Below, piece by piece: positions 1-9,539 of a stretch of DNA of 64,000 nt. Positions within the stretch are counted from its first letter, which is position 1. Each line of letters starts with the position of its first letter. The stretch spans positions 187,907,561 to 187,971,560 of the forward strand of contig OY282560.1 in NCBI GenBank assembly GCA_958295665.1. The letters are read 5' to 3'. The notes below the pieces were generated by a model. The model was not told the DNA's origin. It saw only the letters and a program-made list of their open reading frames with translations, and made no database searches. The position numbers and the translations under genes were made by a program. Source of the DNA: Tipula vernalis (Eukaryota > Arthropoda > Insecta > Diptera > Tipulidae).

Positions 1-479
1 ACCGATAAAAAATATTGTATTTTATAAATCCTTTAAATAATTCTAAAATAATTTCCGTCGACATTTTGACGTTTCAATTTAATTGAAACTCCGCGCATAC
101 GTTTAAAATGGCTTCACCGATTTTCGTAAAAGAATTTCTTTTTAACAGCTTTGTATTTTATCTTTAGAAGGACACCTTCATCATTAAAATATATACAGTA
201 CTTTTCAAATGAACGCAATCATAGGAAAATGCGATGTTTCGGTGAAAACAATTGGCGTGTTGTAATCTCCTGTATAATCACGTGTATTATGGAATCCGCG
301 GGAGCGAATCAATCGCGGATCGAAAACTAAATATTTCATTGAAATCCCTTTGGAATTTTTTACAAATCGTTAAAAAGAAATTGTTTTAGAAACGCTACCA
401 AACTATTGCGTTGGTGAATCAATAAATCCAAATTGCATGTAAATCAATAGAAGTTTTCCAGGGACGCAGTTTTCGATCG
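1..479. other. AT-rich sequence without a recognisable gene
   Basis: I see no supported gene, RNA or repeat here. Short open frames that begin in this stretch are antisense readings of the LINE fragment that follows. Confidence 0.5.
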
Positions 480-805
480 TACGTAAGTACGACAGACGGA
501 TGCCGCTTCTGCGACCTGGAAGAGGAACATGTTCTGTGCCAATGCCCAGCCATTTTCCGCCAATAAAGACTGCAACTTCTAGGACAGAGAACAATTATCA
601 TGTTTCCATGAGCGAGGTTGAGTTAGGTTGGATTGAAATTAGGTTTTCGTTAAATTTCAAAATGGCGTCGGTTATTTCCATGGAAGTGAGTTAGGTTGAG
701 TTGAAAGTGTTGTATCAAAGTACATTATAAATACACTTTTGACTATTGCATTGCGTTTTTAATTTTTTGTTGTATTCAAATATAGTAACATTTTTTTATG
801 GTGGT

Positions 806-819
806 AACAATAAAAATCC
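806..819. repeat. SINE target-site duplication, left copy
   Basis: AACAATAAAAATCC, repeated exactly at 1181-1194. It fixes the SINE boundaries. Confidence 0.85.
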
Positions 820-1180
820 ACCGACCAAACGGCGCAGTGGTTAAAGCTGCGGTGGTTGGATCGGGAGGTGCCGGGCTCGAATCCCGATAGGGGCGAGATG
901 CAAAAGGGATTTTTCATCATCTGATTACGATCGGTGATGAAGATGAACACATCTATGACCCCCTGTTGAGAGTGCAGAATCCATGGGCCGACCCACCTTT
1001 TATGTCAGCACTATAGGTTGGCATGAAGCAATGCAATGTGCAGGTGGTTTATACAAAACGGGTCTATAGCCGTACGTCCTCGATTTGGCTACTAATGCGA
1101 GTAGGACGATAAAAGTAAACTGCGAAATAGTTGGGAGTGCCTTGAGCCCCAAAACAGATTGCATAAATTAAAACCAAAAA
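820..1180 (+). mobile_element. tRNA-type SINE with intact target duplication
   Basis: The head carries an A box-like CGGCGCAGTGG (830-840) and a B box-like GGCTCGAATCC (874-884), 34 bp apart, as in RNA polymerase III promoters of tRNA-derived SINEs. A tRNA-unrelated body of about 290 bp follows and ends in an A-rich tail (1164-1180). The 14-bp sequence AACAATAAAAATCC is present exactly on both sides (806-819 and 1181-1194), which is a LINE-mediated target-site duplication. No LINE partner for its tail is evident in the window. Confidence 0.85.
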
Positions 1181-1533
1181 AACAATAAAAATCCCTTATG
1201 TATATTTTTCTCGCCATTTTGGTTTTCAACTCTACTCAATTCCCTAGCTTCGTTGAGTTCAAACTGACTTAACGAAAACCTAACTCCAACCTCGTTTCCA
1301 TGAACACCAACCCCAACTCAAGCCAGTTTGAACCTTACATGGAAACAAGCTGAATGAGCCTAGATAGTATGTATCATGTACCGACCGGTAGTATTATGAG
1401 TTTCAATAAGAGCCCTTATATTGATTGGACAGCTAATAGAGCAGGGTTCAAGCGTAAAAGATCTTTTAGGTCACAGTGTGAAGTGAATTGAACGCCCACA
1501 TGGCCCTTCAGTAATAATAATAAATAATAATAG

Positions 1534-2117
1534 CAAAGACGAAGTTCGTTTATAAACCTGAACATACACGGGAAACGCCCGAATAATTGAATTTGATACA
1601 AAATGGTTAAACCGAACACCGAATCGGTTGATGCAAAGATTTTGTATTATTTCGCCTTCCATCCATATAATGTAATATAAAAAATGAAAAGTTGTTTATA
1701 ATCGTTCTATAATATCGAATTGTCGTCGCCCTATCATGAAATACGCTGTCATTGAAATAGTCGACAGTATCGAACGATTGAAGCATGGGGTGCTACTTGT
1801 GAATTCGATTCCAACGTATTTGAGTCTTCGAAGTATTGGATTCTTATTTGAATTGAAGCAGATTCGTTCGTTTCTTATTTAAATCAAAGCGAAATATATT
1901 TTATTCCGTACTGGAAAAATGTTTGTTTAAAAACTATGTACTAATGCAAAATTTTTAAAAAAAAAAATAAAAATGGTATCTGTACTCTAATGGAATTTTC
2001 GATTTTTACTCTTTGTTTTTATTCCATAAACTAAAAATAATAACAAATACATTTTAAATAATATTGAATTACACAAAATGTGACAATTGATTTTTGGTAC
2101 GAGCAATGTAAACAATT
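1534..2117. other. Unassigned AT-rich intergenic sequence
   Basis: No gene, RNA or clear repeat seen. Confidence 0.4.
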
Positions 2118-2472
2118 CTTTTTCCGTTATAAGACCCACCCCGCTAATAAGTCTTCTTTGACTAAAAAATGTTTAAAAACTTTTTGGGAACCTTTAACTA
2201 GCCGCACTCTTTTATAAGCCGCACACTTTTATTAAGCCTAAAAAATAGTAAACAAGGAAATACGAATGGTGAATTCCTCTTGCAGTTTCCATGTTTTTAA
2301 TTTTGTTTACAGTTTTTTTCATTCAATATTTGGAATAATTTTTTTAAACTTTTTGGGAACCTACAACTAGCCGCACACTTATAATAAGCCGCATCCCTTT
2401 ATTAAGCCAGTTTTTTGAAGAAAAAAAAACAACTTTTTTTCTCTAGGAAGCTGCTTCTTATAACGGAAAAAG
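2118..2472. mobile_element. MITE with 16-bp perfect terminal inverted repeats
   Basis: CTTTTTCCGTTATAAG at 2118-2133 is the exact inverse complement of 2457-2472. The 355-bp interior holds two diverged direct copies of a module containing TTTTTGGGAACCT, CTAGCCGCAC and TTATTAAGCC (about 2178-2240 and 2345-2407). No ORF. A target duplication is not clear, so the superfamily is open. Confidence 0.7.
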
Positions 2473-2496
2473 AGGGTATGTAATGTAGTGTCTTTT

Positions 2497-2603
2497 CAAT
2501 CGACCACTGTAAGAACTTATAAGCACTTATGGTTCATGATTATCTAGCAAAGACATGAAACAAAAGTGTTTATAAGTACTTGCGGTGGTCGATTTTGGAA
2601 AGC
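2497..2603. repeat. Imperfect inverted repeat, about 30-bp arms
   Basis: ATCGACCACTGTAAGAACTTATAAGCACT on the left pairs with the complement of GTGTTTATAAGTACTTGCGGTGGTCGAT on the right. It looks like a very short palindromic MITE or an end-to-end relic. Confidence 0.55.
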
Positions 2604-2844
2604 CATATAGTTATATTATTAAAATAATACCGTGATTCAAATTGTTTGACCAAAATTAATGAATTTTTATCGAAGTAATCAATTGTTCAAGTGTTGTTGA
2701 ATTATTTAACTTGAAATTAAATGTGAATCAATTTGAGCGAAATTACAAAATTTGTTTTCTAAACAGGCGCTTTTTTTAAAGTTTAAAGAATAAGAACGTT
2801 AATAAATAAACGAATACATGACACTGTATTCTAGTTACGCGAAC

Positions 2845-2876
2845 AATCCTCAAAGACGGAATTTTATCCGGTCCCT
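2845..2876. repeat. Hairpin-forming inverted repeat
   Basis: AATCCTCAAAGAC and GTCTTAGAGGATT are inverse complements with one mismatch, separated by about 25 nt. Function unknown. Confidence 0.4.
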
Positions 2877-3162
2877 TGAGTTTGCGTCTTAGAGGATTTG
2901 TATAATAAAATGAACATGCATGAACAAAAATTTGTGTCGAACTGTCTGGTAGTTTGATTTATTTGCTATCAAAAAGGTTGTTTGGTTTTTGTTAAAGAAA
3001 TTAAACAAATTCTCGAGTTTATCTTCGTTTTAGAACGTGCATTTATTTTACAGTGTATTTGCTATAAAATATATTGTTCGGTTTTTCTAGCTGTTTACTA
3101 TAATTTATGAGCACACTCAAAAAATACCATAAAATTTTGACATTTGTTTTGTCAACTCTAGC

Positions 3163-3398
3163 CATCTTTCTTTTTTAAGTTAACTTTCGCGACATTCGGT
3201 ATGTGTTGAGAATATAATCTTAAAAAATTAAATTTAAATAAAACCATCGTGATATAAATTTATGAAATATTCTTGTCATATAATACGATTGTTTAAAATT
3301 TATATAAATTTCAGTGATTTTATTTGAATTTAGTTGAAATATTCTATAATGTTACACACGCTTGTGATTTTTGGGTTCTAATTGAGTTAATTTTTCAG
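3163..3398 (+). promoter_or_regulatory. Probable RpL8 TSS (TOP-like tract) and 5'UTR intron
   Basis: A pyrimidine tract CTTTCTTTT at about 3166-3175, like the TOP starts of ribosomal protein genes, precedes a canonical donor (TTCG|GTATGT, GT at 3199-3200). A polypyrimidine acceptor TTTTTCAG ends at 3398, 20 bases before the RpL8 start codon. I infer a short non-coding first exon and an intron of about 200 bp. Only the splice motifs are seen directly. Confidence 0.5.
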
Positions 3399-3418
3399 GA
3401 CTTAAAATACGCTAAAAT

Positions 3419-4261
3419 ATGGGGCGTGTAATCCGTGCACAACGTAAGGGAGCAGGTTCAGTATTCGTATCCCATACGAAGAAACGAAAGGGAGCAGCTA
3501 AATTGCGTCCACTCGATTATGCTGAACGTCATGGATATATTAAAGGTGTTGTTAAGGTTAGAAAATTTTGTTGTAATTGTTATTGATGGGTTTAGTGTAA
3601 TGTTGTGCTATTTTTATTTTAGGAAATTGTACATGATCCAGGTCGTGGAGCTCCTTTGGCTGTCGTTCATTTCAGAGATCCATATAGATATAAAACAAAA
3701 AAAGAATTATTTATTGCACCAGAAGGTATGTGCACCGGACAATTTTTATACTGTGGTCGTAAAGCAAATTTGCAAGTTGGAAACGTAATGCCAATTGCTC
3801 AAATGCCAGAGGGTACTATTGTATGTAATTTAGAAGAAAAAACGGGGGATCGTGGTCGTCTTGCCCGTACATCAGGAAACTATGCAACAGTCATTGCCCA
3901 TAATCCAGAAACACGTAAGACTCGTGTTAAATTACCATCTGGTGCAAAGAAAACTGTACCTTCCGCTAACCGTGCTATGGTTGGTATTGTTGCTGGTGGT
4001 GGTCGTATTGACAAACCTATTCTTAAGGCTGGACGCGCGTATCACAAATATAAGGTTAAACGTAATTGCTGGCCAAAGGTACGTGGTGTTGCTATGAATC
4101 CTGTAGAGCATCCTCATGGTGGTGGTAACCATCAACATATTGGTAAAGCCTCGACAGTTAAGCGAGGAACATCAGCTGGTCGTAAAGTTGGTCTTATCGC
4201 TGCTCGTAGAACTGGTAGAATTCGTGGTGGTAAAGCAGATACGGGCAAGGACTCAAAGTAA
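3419..4261 (+). CDS. RpL8: Ribosomal protein L8 (uL2), large cytosolic subunit
   Basis: Two coding exons, 3419-3556 and 3623-4261, give 258 residues, close to the 256 usual in insects. The intron is bounded by AAG|GTTAGA and TTTTAG|GAA and keeps phase 0. The protein starts [16 protein letters not shown] and carries uL2 hallmarks: RDPYRYK, the EGMCTGQF segment, [16 protein letters not shown], and the C-terminal [18 protein letters not shown] loop that lies near the peptidyl-transferase centre and includes the functionally important histidine. It is basic and intact, and ends in the usual [14 protein letters not shown] tail. It is a core component of the 60S subunit. The ATG is the first after the predicted 5'UTR acceptor. 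A poly(A) signal follows the stop at 4321. Confidence 0.98.
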
Positions 4262-4320
4262 GCTAATGGATATTAAAAGTGTTTTAATACTGTTGAACAT
4301 CATTGTAATATCTCTTGCAT

Positions 4321-4326
4321 AATAAA
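4321..4326 (+). terminator. Poly(A) signal AATAAA of RpL8
   Basis: AATAAA lies 60 bp after the RpL8 stop codon. The opposing signal of the THAP gene is 46 bp further on, so the two 3' ends are very close. Confidence 0.7.
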
Positions 4327-4371
4327 AAATTAAAAAGACTTTTTTGTTTTGATTTAAAAAAATTTCAGAAT

Positions 4372-4377
4372 ATTTAT
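4372..4377 (-). terminator. Poly(A) signal of the THAP gene
   Basis: AATAAA on the minus strand, 8 bp beyond the TGA stop at 4386-4388. The transcript end would fall within or near the RpL8 3' end. Confidence 0.6.
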
Positions 4378-4385
4378 TATAAATA

Positions 4386-5057
4386 TCAGTCTGAACTAAG
4401 AAATTCAAAAGATGTACTCAAGCCTGTACTGCTTACACTACTAATTGTACAGCTGCTTATAGAACTAACGACTGAATCATTACTGTCGGAGTCTTCTTGA
4501 AATGTTTCCAAAGGAGATTTTATGTAAAGGGTCATCTTTTTATTGCCGTATATAATTTTCTTAAATTCTCTCCCGTTTTTATCCACATCCATTTGATTGT
4601 TATCGACACCCGGTACTTTAGTTCGCCCCTCCAATGGATTCCTTTGAAATTGTTTCATGTCGTCATCGGTTGGTGGTTCACTAAGAGCTTTTCTATAATC
4701 ATCCTGACACTTCAATAAATGGGGTACTACGGTTTTCATTAGGTCAAATGTTTTATCAGTCTTGTTTATACTATTTTCGATTAGATCGAAATTAAACTAA
4801 AAATAAATTATTTTCTTTAATAAAATGTTAATTGTAACAGGTTTATCAAGAGCACTTACATCAAAATGATCCTCACAACAATGGTAGGTTTCGTTTTCAC
4901 GCCCATTTATCAAGGTTTTGTGAACACTTTTAAACCATTTCCGCCGCAATTCAATTTCTAGTGGAACTTTTATAAATAATTTATCGGGTGATTTGTACGA
5001 TAAACTAGAGCACATTGGAACAAAACATTTTTTTACCGAAGAATATTTTTTCGGCAT
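4386..5057 (-). CDS. Small THAP-domain zinc-binding protein
   Basis: Two coding exons, 5057-4860 and 4796-4386, join in phase 0 to 202 residues. The splice sites are strong: GAT|GTAAGT donor and a TTTATTTTTAG acceptor. Exon 1 carries the C2CH THAP signature: C11-x4-C16, the conserved P32 and W41, and C61-x2-H64-F65. Exon 2 supplies the end of the domain (MKTVVPHLL, residues 86-94, the AVPTIF-box equivalent) followed by an acidic, serine-rich tail with no second domain. THAP domains bind DNA. In flies they occur in host regulators and in P-element-related transposases; no transposase domain is present here. The start MPKK gives the usual short lead into the first cysteine. The target and partners cannot be told. 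Confidence 0.85.
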
Positions 5058-5099
5058 TTTGTTAAAAATATACATAAACAATAAAATGTCATTTTGTAG

Positions 5100-7312
5100 T
5101 CGGAATGTAATACACTTTTATTCAGCAAACTAATTCAGCACACCGAAGAACGAACCCATATAACTTTCTTTTTGGGCCGCCATTTGATTTCATCCAAAAT
5201 AAACGCCAGCCTAATTACATTTCATTGGAAATTCATAAACCTGTCATTTATTGATTAAATTAACAATACATATTTCCAATTATTTAGTTTCATTTTATTT
5301 TTATTATTTTTTTCTTTAGTTTTAATTAAGTGTAGTTTAATTTTTGTGATATATATTTATATTCTAATAAATAAATATATTTAAAGATAAATTGAAGAGA
5401 TTATTGTAATTTTTCGCTATTTTTGTTTCTGGAATTTATTGATCATCCCTTCTCTACAATCAACTTGTCATGTGAGTGTCAAAAATCAAAAAAATAATAT
5501 TATATTTAAGCTAAATCTAACTTTATTTATGCTTAATTATTATTACCTTGTGAAGGTACGCGATTAAAAGAAGTAGGTGTGTGAAAATTAATTCCTAGGA
5601 TTTCTATTAAATAATGAAAAGTTTTTGTATTCCTCTTAAATACAATAGTAGCTAGTCTGTAACGAAGGTCATAATTTAGAAACGTTATCAGTTTTGGATG
5701 TATGTAGCTAAATTCGATAAATTGGAATAAACATTGTGTAAGTCAATTGATTTGGTATTTTTTCGGTTGGTTCGTGGTTTTGTCCAGTTCCCATAAAATA
5801 GTGCCAACAGACACGATACTTAAGTAATTTGTTTTAACAATTTTATCGTGTTATTAAGAATACGTGCAAAAATATAACATGCTACCTATTGTATATTTTA
5901 TTTACGAACCATATTCAAGACGAAATAAAATATTAATGCCTCATACATTACGAAAAAAATAAATTGATAATAAAAATCAATTTGTTTAATTAATTAACGC
6001 GAATCGTATTCAATTTTAAATTGCGCTCAGATAATATGTTCATATTGGTATTTTATTGTTTAAACAAATATGCATAAAAAACAGAGTTGCATTTTACAAA
6101 TTCGCTAATATTGGCAAATTGTATGACTCATTTTACGTCAGTTGTCCGATAAGACCACATAATTATTGGAAATTACCGGAACCATAAACAAGTTTCACAT
6201 TTTGAATGTGTTATGTTTTTTCTTATTTATAATTAAGCAACAAAAAATATTGTGATTGTAAATAACAATAAAAGTATAAACAAACAATGTTTCGGCTTTG
6301 ATTGCATAAAACACGTGTTTAGTTTAAACATTTATTGTTAACAGGGCAGATTTTAATTTTGCTTTATTGTTTATTCATTTTATTCGAAGGTCTGCGACAA
6401 ATTCATATTGACTGCACATTCATGTTCCGATTTCAAGGATCGATAGACATGCACATATGTACTTGTTGCTGATTTATAACTGAACTAATCACATAGCTGC
6501 GCTTTTCCTATTGTGGAAATGATGTCACACTATACGAATAATAAAACGTTTTATCGTTAATGATAAGACGCTGTTTTCACTATTTGATTTGATATCACAC
6601 AAAACAATGTATATACTGGTATTAATCGGTTTTGTTTATATAGTTATTATCTTTGTAAACTTTCTGTTTATGAACAGCAATACAAATTTCTTACGGAAAT
6701 AGATTTATTTTGTTCGAGTTTACCATCTATTTTAAAGACTTCCGCCTATAGGTTTAGTGGTTTAAAAAATTCTTATTAATATACCGAAAGTAGAGCACAA
6801 TTGATTAAACAAAGTATGGGTGCTTTCTAGAATTCAGTCGGCTGTGCAGATTTCGCAGCATTGCGTTCATATCTTATTTCTGCAAAGTACAATACTTGCA
6901 ATTTGCAGCCCTAAAGCATATTATGCAGTCTTTATACCGCCTGTATTAATGCAATATCGATTGCGATTTCTGTTAACCGACTGCAATAATGACTACAATA
7001 ACTGCGCAGTGGCTGAATTCTTGAAAACATACTAAGATTGCTTTTTGGATAATGAGTAATGGAAAAACGGAACTTTCCATAATTTAAATTTTAATCGCAT
7101 CAGGTTCTTCACATATCGCAAGTTGCATTCCCTTGTATATTAATATTTATTTTAAACGTTTAACTATTATGGGTTTGTTTTGGATAAACCTTAATCTAGT
7201 GAATAAAATCTAATCGGATTAAACTTAATTTAATCACAATTATTGATTGAAAACCAGTTTATAATAATTCAACTCATTGAACATACAATACATCTTATCA
7301 AAGTCGTAATCT
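5100..7312. other. AT-rich intergenic region
   Basis: No coding sequence of credible length or composition on either strand. It probably includes the promoter of the THAP gene just upstream of 5057. I see no element termini. Confidence 0.4.
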
Positions 7313-7445
7313 TAATCCGGATTTTTTTTTATAATCTGGAAACATTTAAAATGTGTTGACTCGAGAATAAATTTGATTATTCTCGATTCTCGAATTAGCG
7401 CATTTTGAATGTTTCCAGATTTTAAAAAAAAAAACCGGATTAAAT
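7313..7445. mobile_element. Palindromic MITE, about 60-bp arms
   Basis: The left arm (TAATCCGGATTTTT..., then AATCTGGAAACATTTAAAATG) is repeated in inverse complement on the right (...CATTTTGAATGTTTCCAGATT...CCGGATTA). Both arms have a homopolymer run of 9-12 bases after the terminal TAATCCGG. No coding sequence. Confidence 0.7.
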
Positions 7446-8533
7446 TCCGGCTTTGGCAAGTTTTACTGTACTTGAATTAGTATAAGAACCGAAAAATGTG
7501 TAATTAAAACATATAAAAAGAATAAACAAAGACCCTGTTAAGGAATTTTCATTAAATATAATAAAACTCTATTATAGAATTTCCTTAATGTCTTACGAAA
7601 ATTTAACTGTCATTTGTTCGATAAATTAATTTCTTGGTAAAGATAAATAAAACAGGTTTAAGTAAAGGTTTTATTTGCAATCTTAAAATTTAGAAAGATG
7701 GCTGTGCCCCGTAAAATGAGAACCTATAATCCCAACAGGAATTTGTCAACATGCGTATGAATTAAATTTTTAGTACCGAAAGAAGGTTTTTATTTTTGCT
7801 AAAGCCTTCCCCCATAAATAATGCCTAAGTAGGCGTTTTAAAACAATAGTGCACCTACTAAGCGTTTTATTTAAATAAAACACCCAGAGCATTTTATTTA
7901 CCAGGTGTGTATACATGAAACCGGAATTTACCTATAAATGAAGCCCCCTGTCAATGTATCTTTCGACAAACCACCTCATCGGCGCCATTGTTTTCTTTTG
8001 ACATCTGTCAACAACATCCAATTCATAACCATACAAGTTGTCAAGTTTTTTGGGAGTCTTGTTCTGTCTGTACGCATTACGGAATAGACATAAAAAAAGT
8101 GCATAAGTTAAGTCGTAATAAGTGGTTCCGGGTACTGCGTAATTTCTTAAAAGGCCCATAATTTCGTGCACAGAGCGAAGGAATTGCCTTTTTACGATTT
8201 ATAAAAAAACGTTAAAAAACATTTTGGATCTGCTCGATATTATTTGAGCGATCCATAATTTATTGTGCACTAACGATATGAATCTGCCATTTAACAACGT
8301 GAACAAACTTTTAACAAAAAAACCTTTAATAAATATAAAAATTACTATTAAATATTACCAATAACTATAAAATACATCAATTAATACTTTTTTTGAAATA
8401 ACATAACCTATCCAGTGCCCCAGGATTTCCATCGATAAGTTTCTGTGGGTTTTTTCTGGAAAAATATAACTCCTGCTCTTCTGGATAAAACAAACAAATA
8501 TGTACAATAACGCATGTTTTTTACGTGTTAAAA
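7446..8533. other. Unassigned region with one 79-codon open frame
   Basis: An open frame on the minus strand (8171-7932) contains a plausible-looking segment around DNLYGYELDVVDRCQKKTM, but I recognise no family, splice context or neighbour that would support it. Otherwise the stretch is AT-rich intergenic sequence. Confidence 0.25.
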
Positions 8534-9307
8534 ATGTCGAGTTTTGTGCCTACATCATTTATCATTTGTAGAAAACTGCTGCAGAATCACATCGAATGCT
8601 TATCGAAGCTTCCGGTGAGCATGCTCTTTGTAAATCACAAAGCAATGAGTGGTTTAATAAATTCAAAAGTGGTGATTTTGACGTGAGAAACGAAGAACGT
8701 GGAAGACCACCAAAAAAGTTTGAAGACAGTGAATTGGAAGCATTGTTGGATAAGGATGACGTTCAAACACAAAAACAACTCGCGGATCAATTGAATGTGT
8801 CACGAGAAGCCGTCTCCATACGTTTAAAAGCCATGGAAAAGATCCAAAAGCTGGGAAAATGGGTTCCACATAAACTGAAAAACCACTTTCGAAATGTTGT
8901 TCGCCAGATACAAAAGTAAGTCATTTCTCCATCGAATTGTGACTGGCGATGAAAAATGGATCTATTTTGAGGATCCAAAGCGTAAAAAGTCTTGGGTTGA
9001 TCCAGAACAACCATCGACATCGACTACAAGACCAAATCGCTTCGGGCGGAAGATAATGCTCTGTATTTGGTGGGATCAGAAAAGTGTGATTTATTTTGAG
9101 CTGCTAAAACCTGGTGAAACCGAAAATACTAAACGCTATCAACAACAAATGATCAATTTGAATAAAGCCTTGTGTGAAAAACGGCCAGAATATGATAAAA
9201 GCCAACACAAAGTGATTTTGCTTCATGATAATGTACCATCACACAAAGCAAAACCGGTCAAGGAAACGTTGGCAGCACTTAGATTTGGATCCATAAAAAG
9301 TCCATAA
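8534..9307 (+). pseudogene. Mariner transposase relic (DD34D family), truncated
   Basis: Starts MSSFVPT at 8534, then is damaged by a small deletion and frameshifts. 8596-8890 covers the helix-turn-helix region (GRPPKKFEDSELEALLDKD; ADQLNVSREAVSIRLKAM; GKWVPHKL). A further deletion of about 20 bp shifts the frame near 8890. 8918-9288 covers the first catalytic aspartate (VTGDEKWIYFEDPKRKKSW) and the second (ILLHDNVPSHKAKPVKETL). The third aspartate (the SPDLAPSD region) is absent, since the copy breaks off after VKETLAALRF. Terminal inverted repeats are not recognisable. It would be non-functional. Confidence 0.9.
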
Positions 9308-9539
9308 AAATGAAATTATTATGGGTGCCATCTCTTAAACAACGTCCTTGAAATATTAAAATCAACAATATTGTAATATCGATTGAAAGCAACAAAAGCA
9401 TTCAAAATAGGTTCCGTATTTCTAAAATTATTTGCGCATACGAAATACGCAAAAACCCCGATCGCGCTCTTAAAACTCGCTTAAAAGCTAAATCTCAAGC
9501 ATTTCAGATCAATTAATTCTGAAGCATTATTATTATGAT

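Larger units (their letters stand above)
596..1352. mobile_element. Foldback/MITE-like element inserted in the LINE
   Basis: Sequence at 600-700 returns in inverted orientation at about 1205-1350. Shared blocks include TGTTTCCATG near both ends, GAGGTTGAGTTAGGTT with its complement, and the GCCATTTT block. It breaks the LINE between GAGAACAAT and AATGAGCC, suggesting a 3-bp duplication (AAT). Without the SINE nested in it the element is about 380 bp. It has no coding capacity. Confidence 0.6.
480..1533 (+). mobile_element. I-like LINE 3' end, split by a nested insertion
   Basis: The left piece (480-595) reads on the plus strand as the C-terminal cysteine/histidine motif of an I/R1-type LINE (CRFC, then HVLCQCP). 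The piece from about 1353 to 1533 matches the 3' UTR of the minus-strand copy at 9540-12190 and ends in a (TAA)n-type tail at about 1511-1532, typical of I-clade LINEs. Aligning the two copies shows that 596-1352 is a later insertion. The copy is 5'-truncated and has a stop in the conserved motif region, so it is dead. Confidence 0.7.

Noticed and set aside
4386..5057. THAP gene as part of a P-element transposase
   Set aside because: No transposase domain, no TIRs and intact coding with strong splice sites; better read as a host THAP protein.
7932..8171. 79-codon minus-strand frame as a gene
   Set aside because: No family recognised, no splice signals or neighbours; kept only as a remark.
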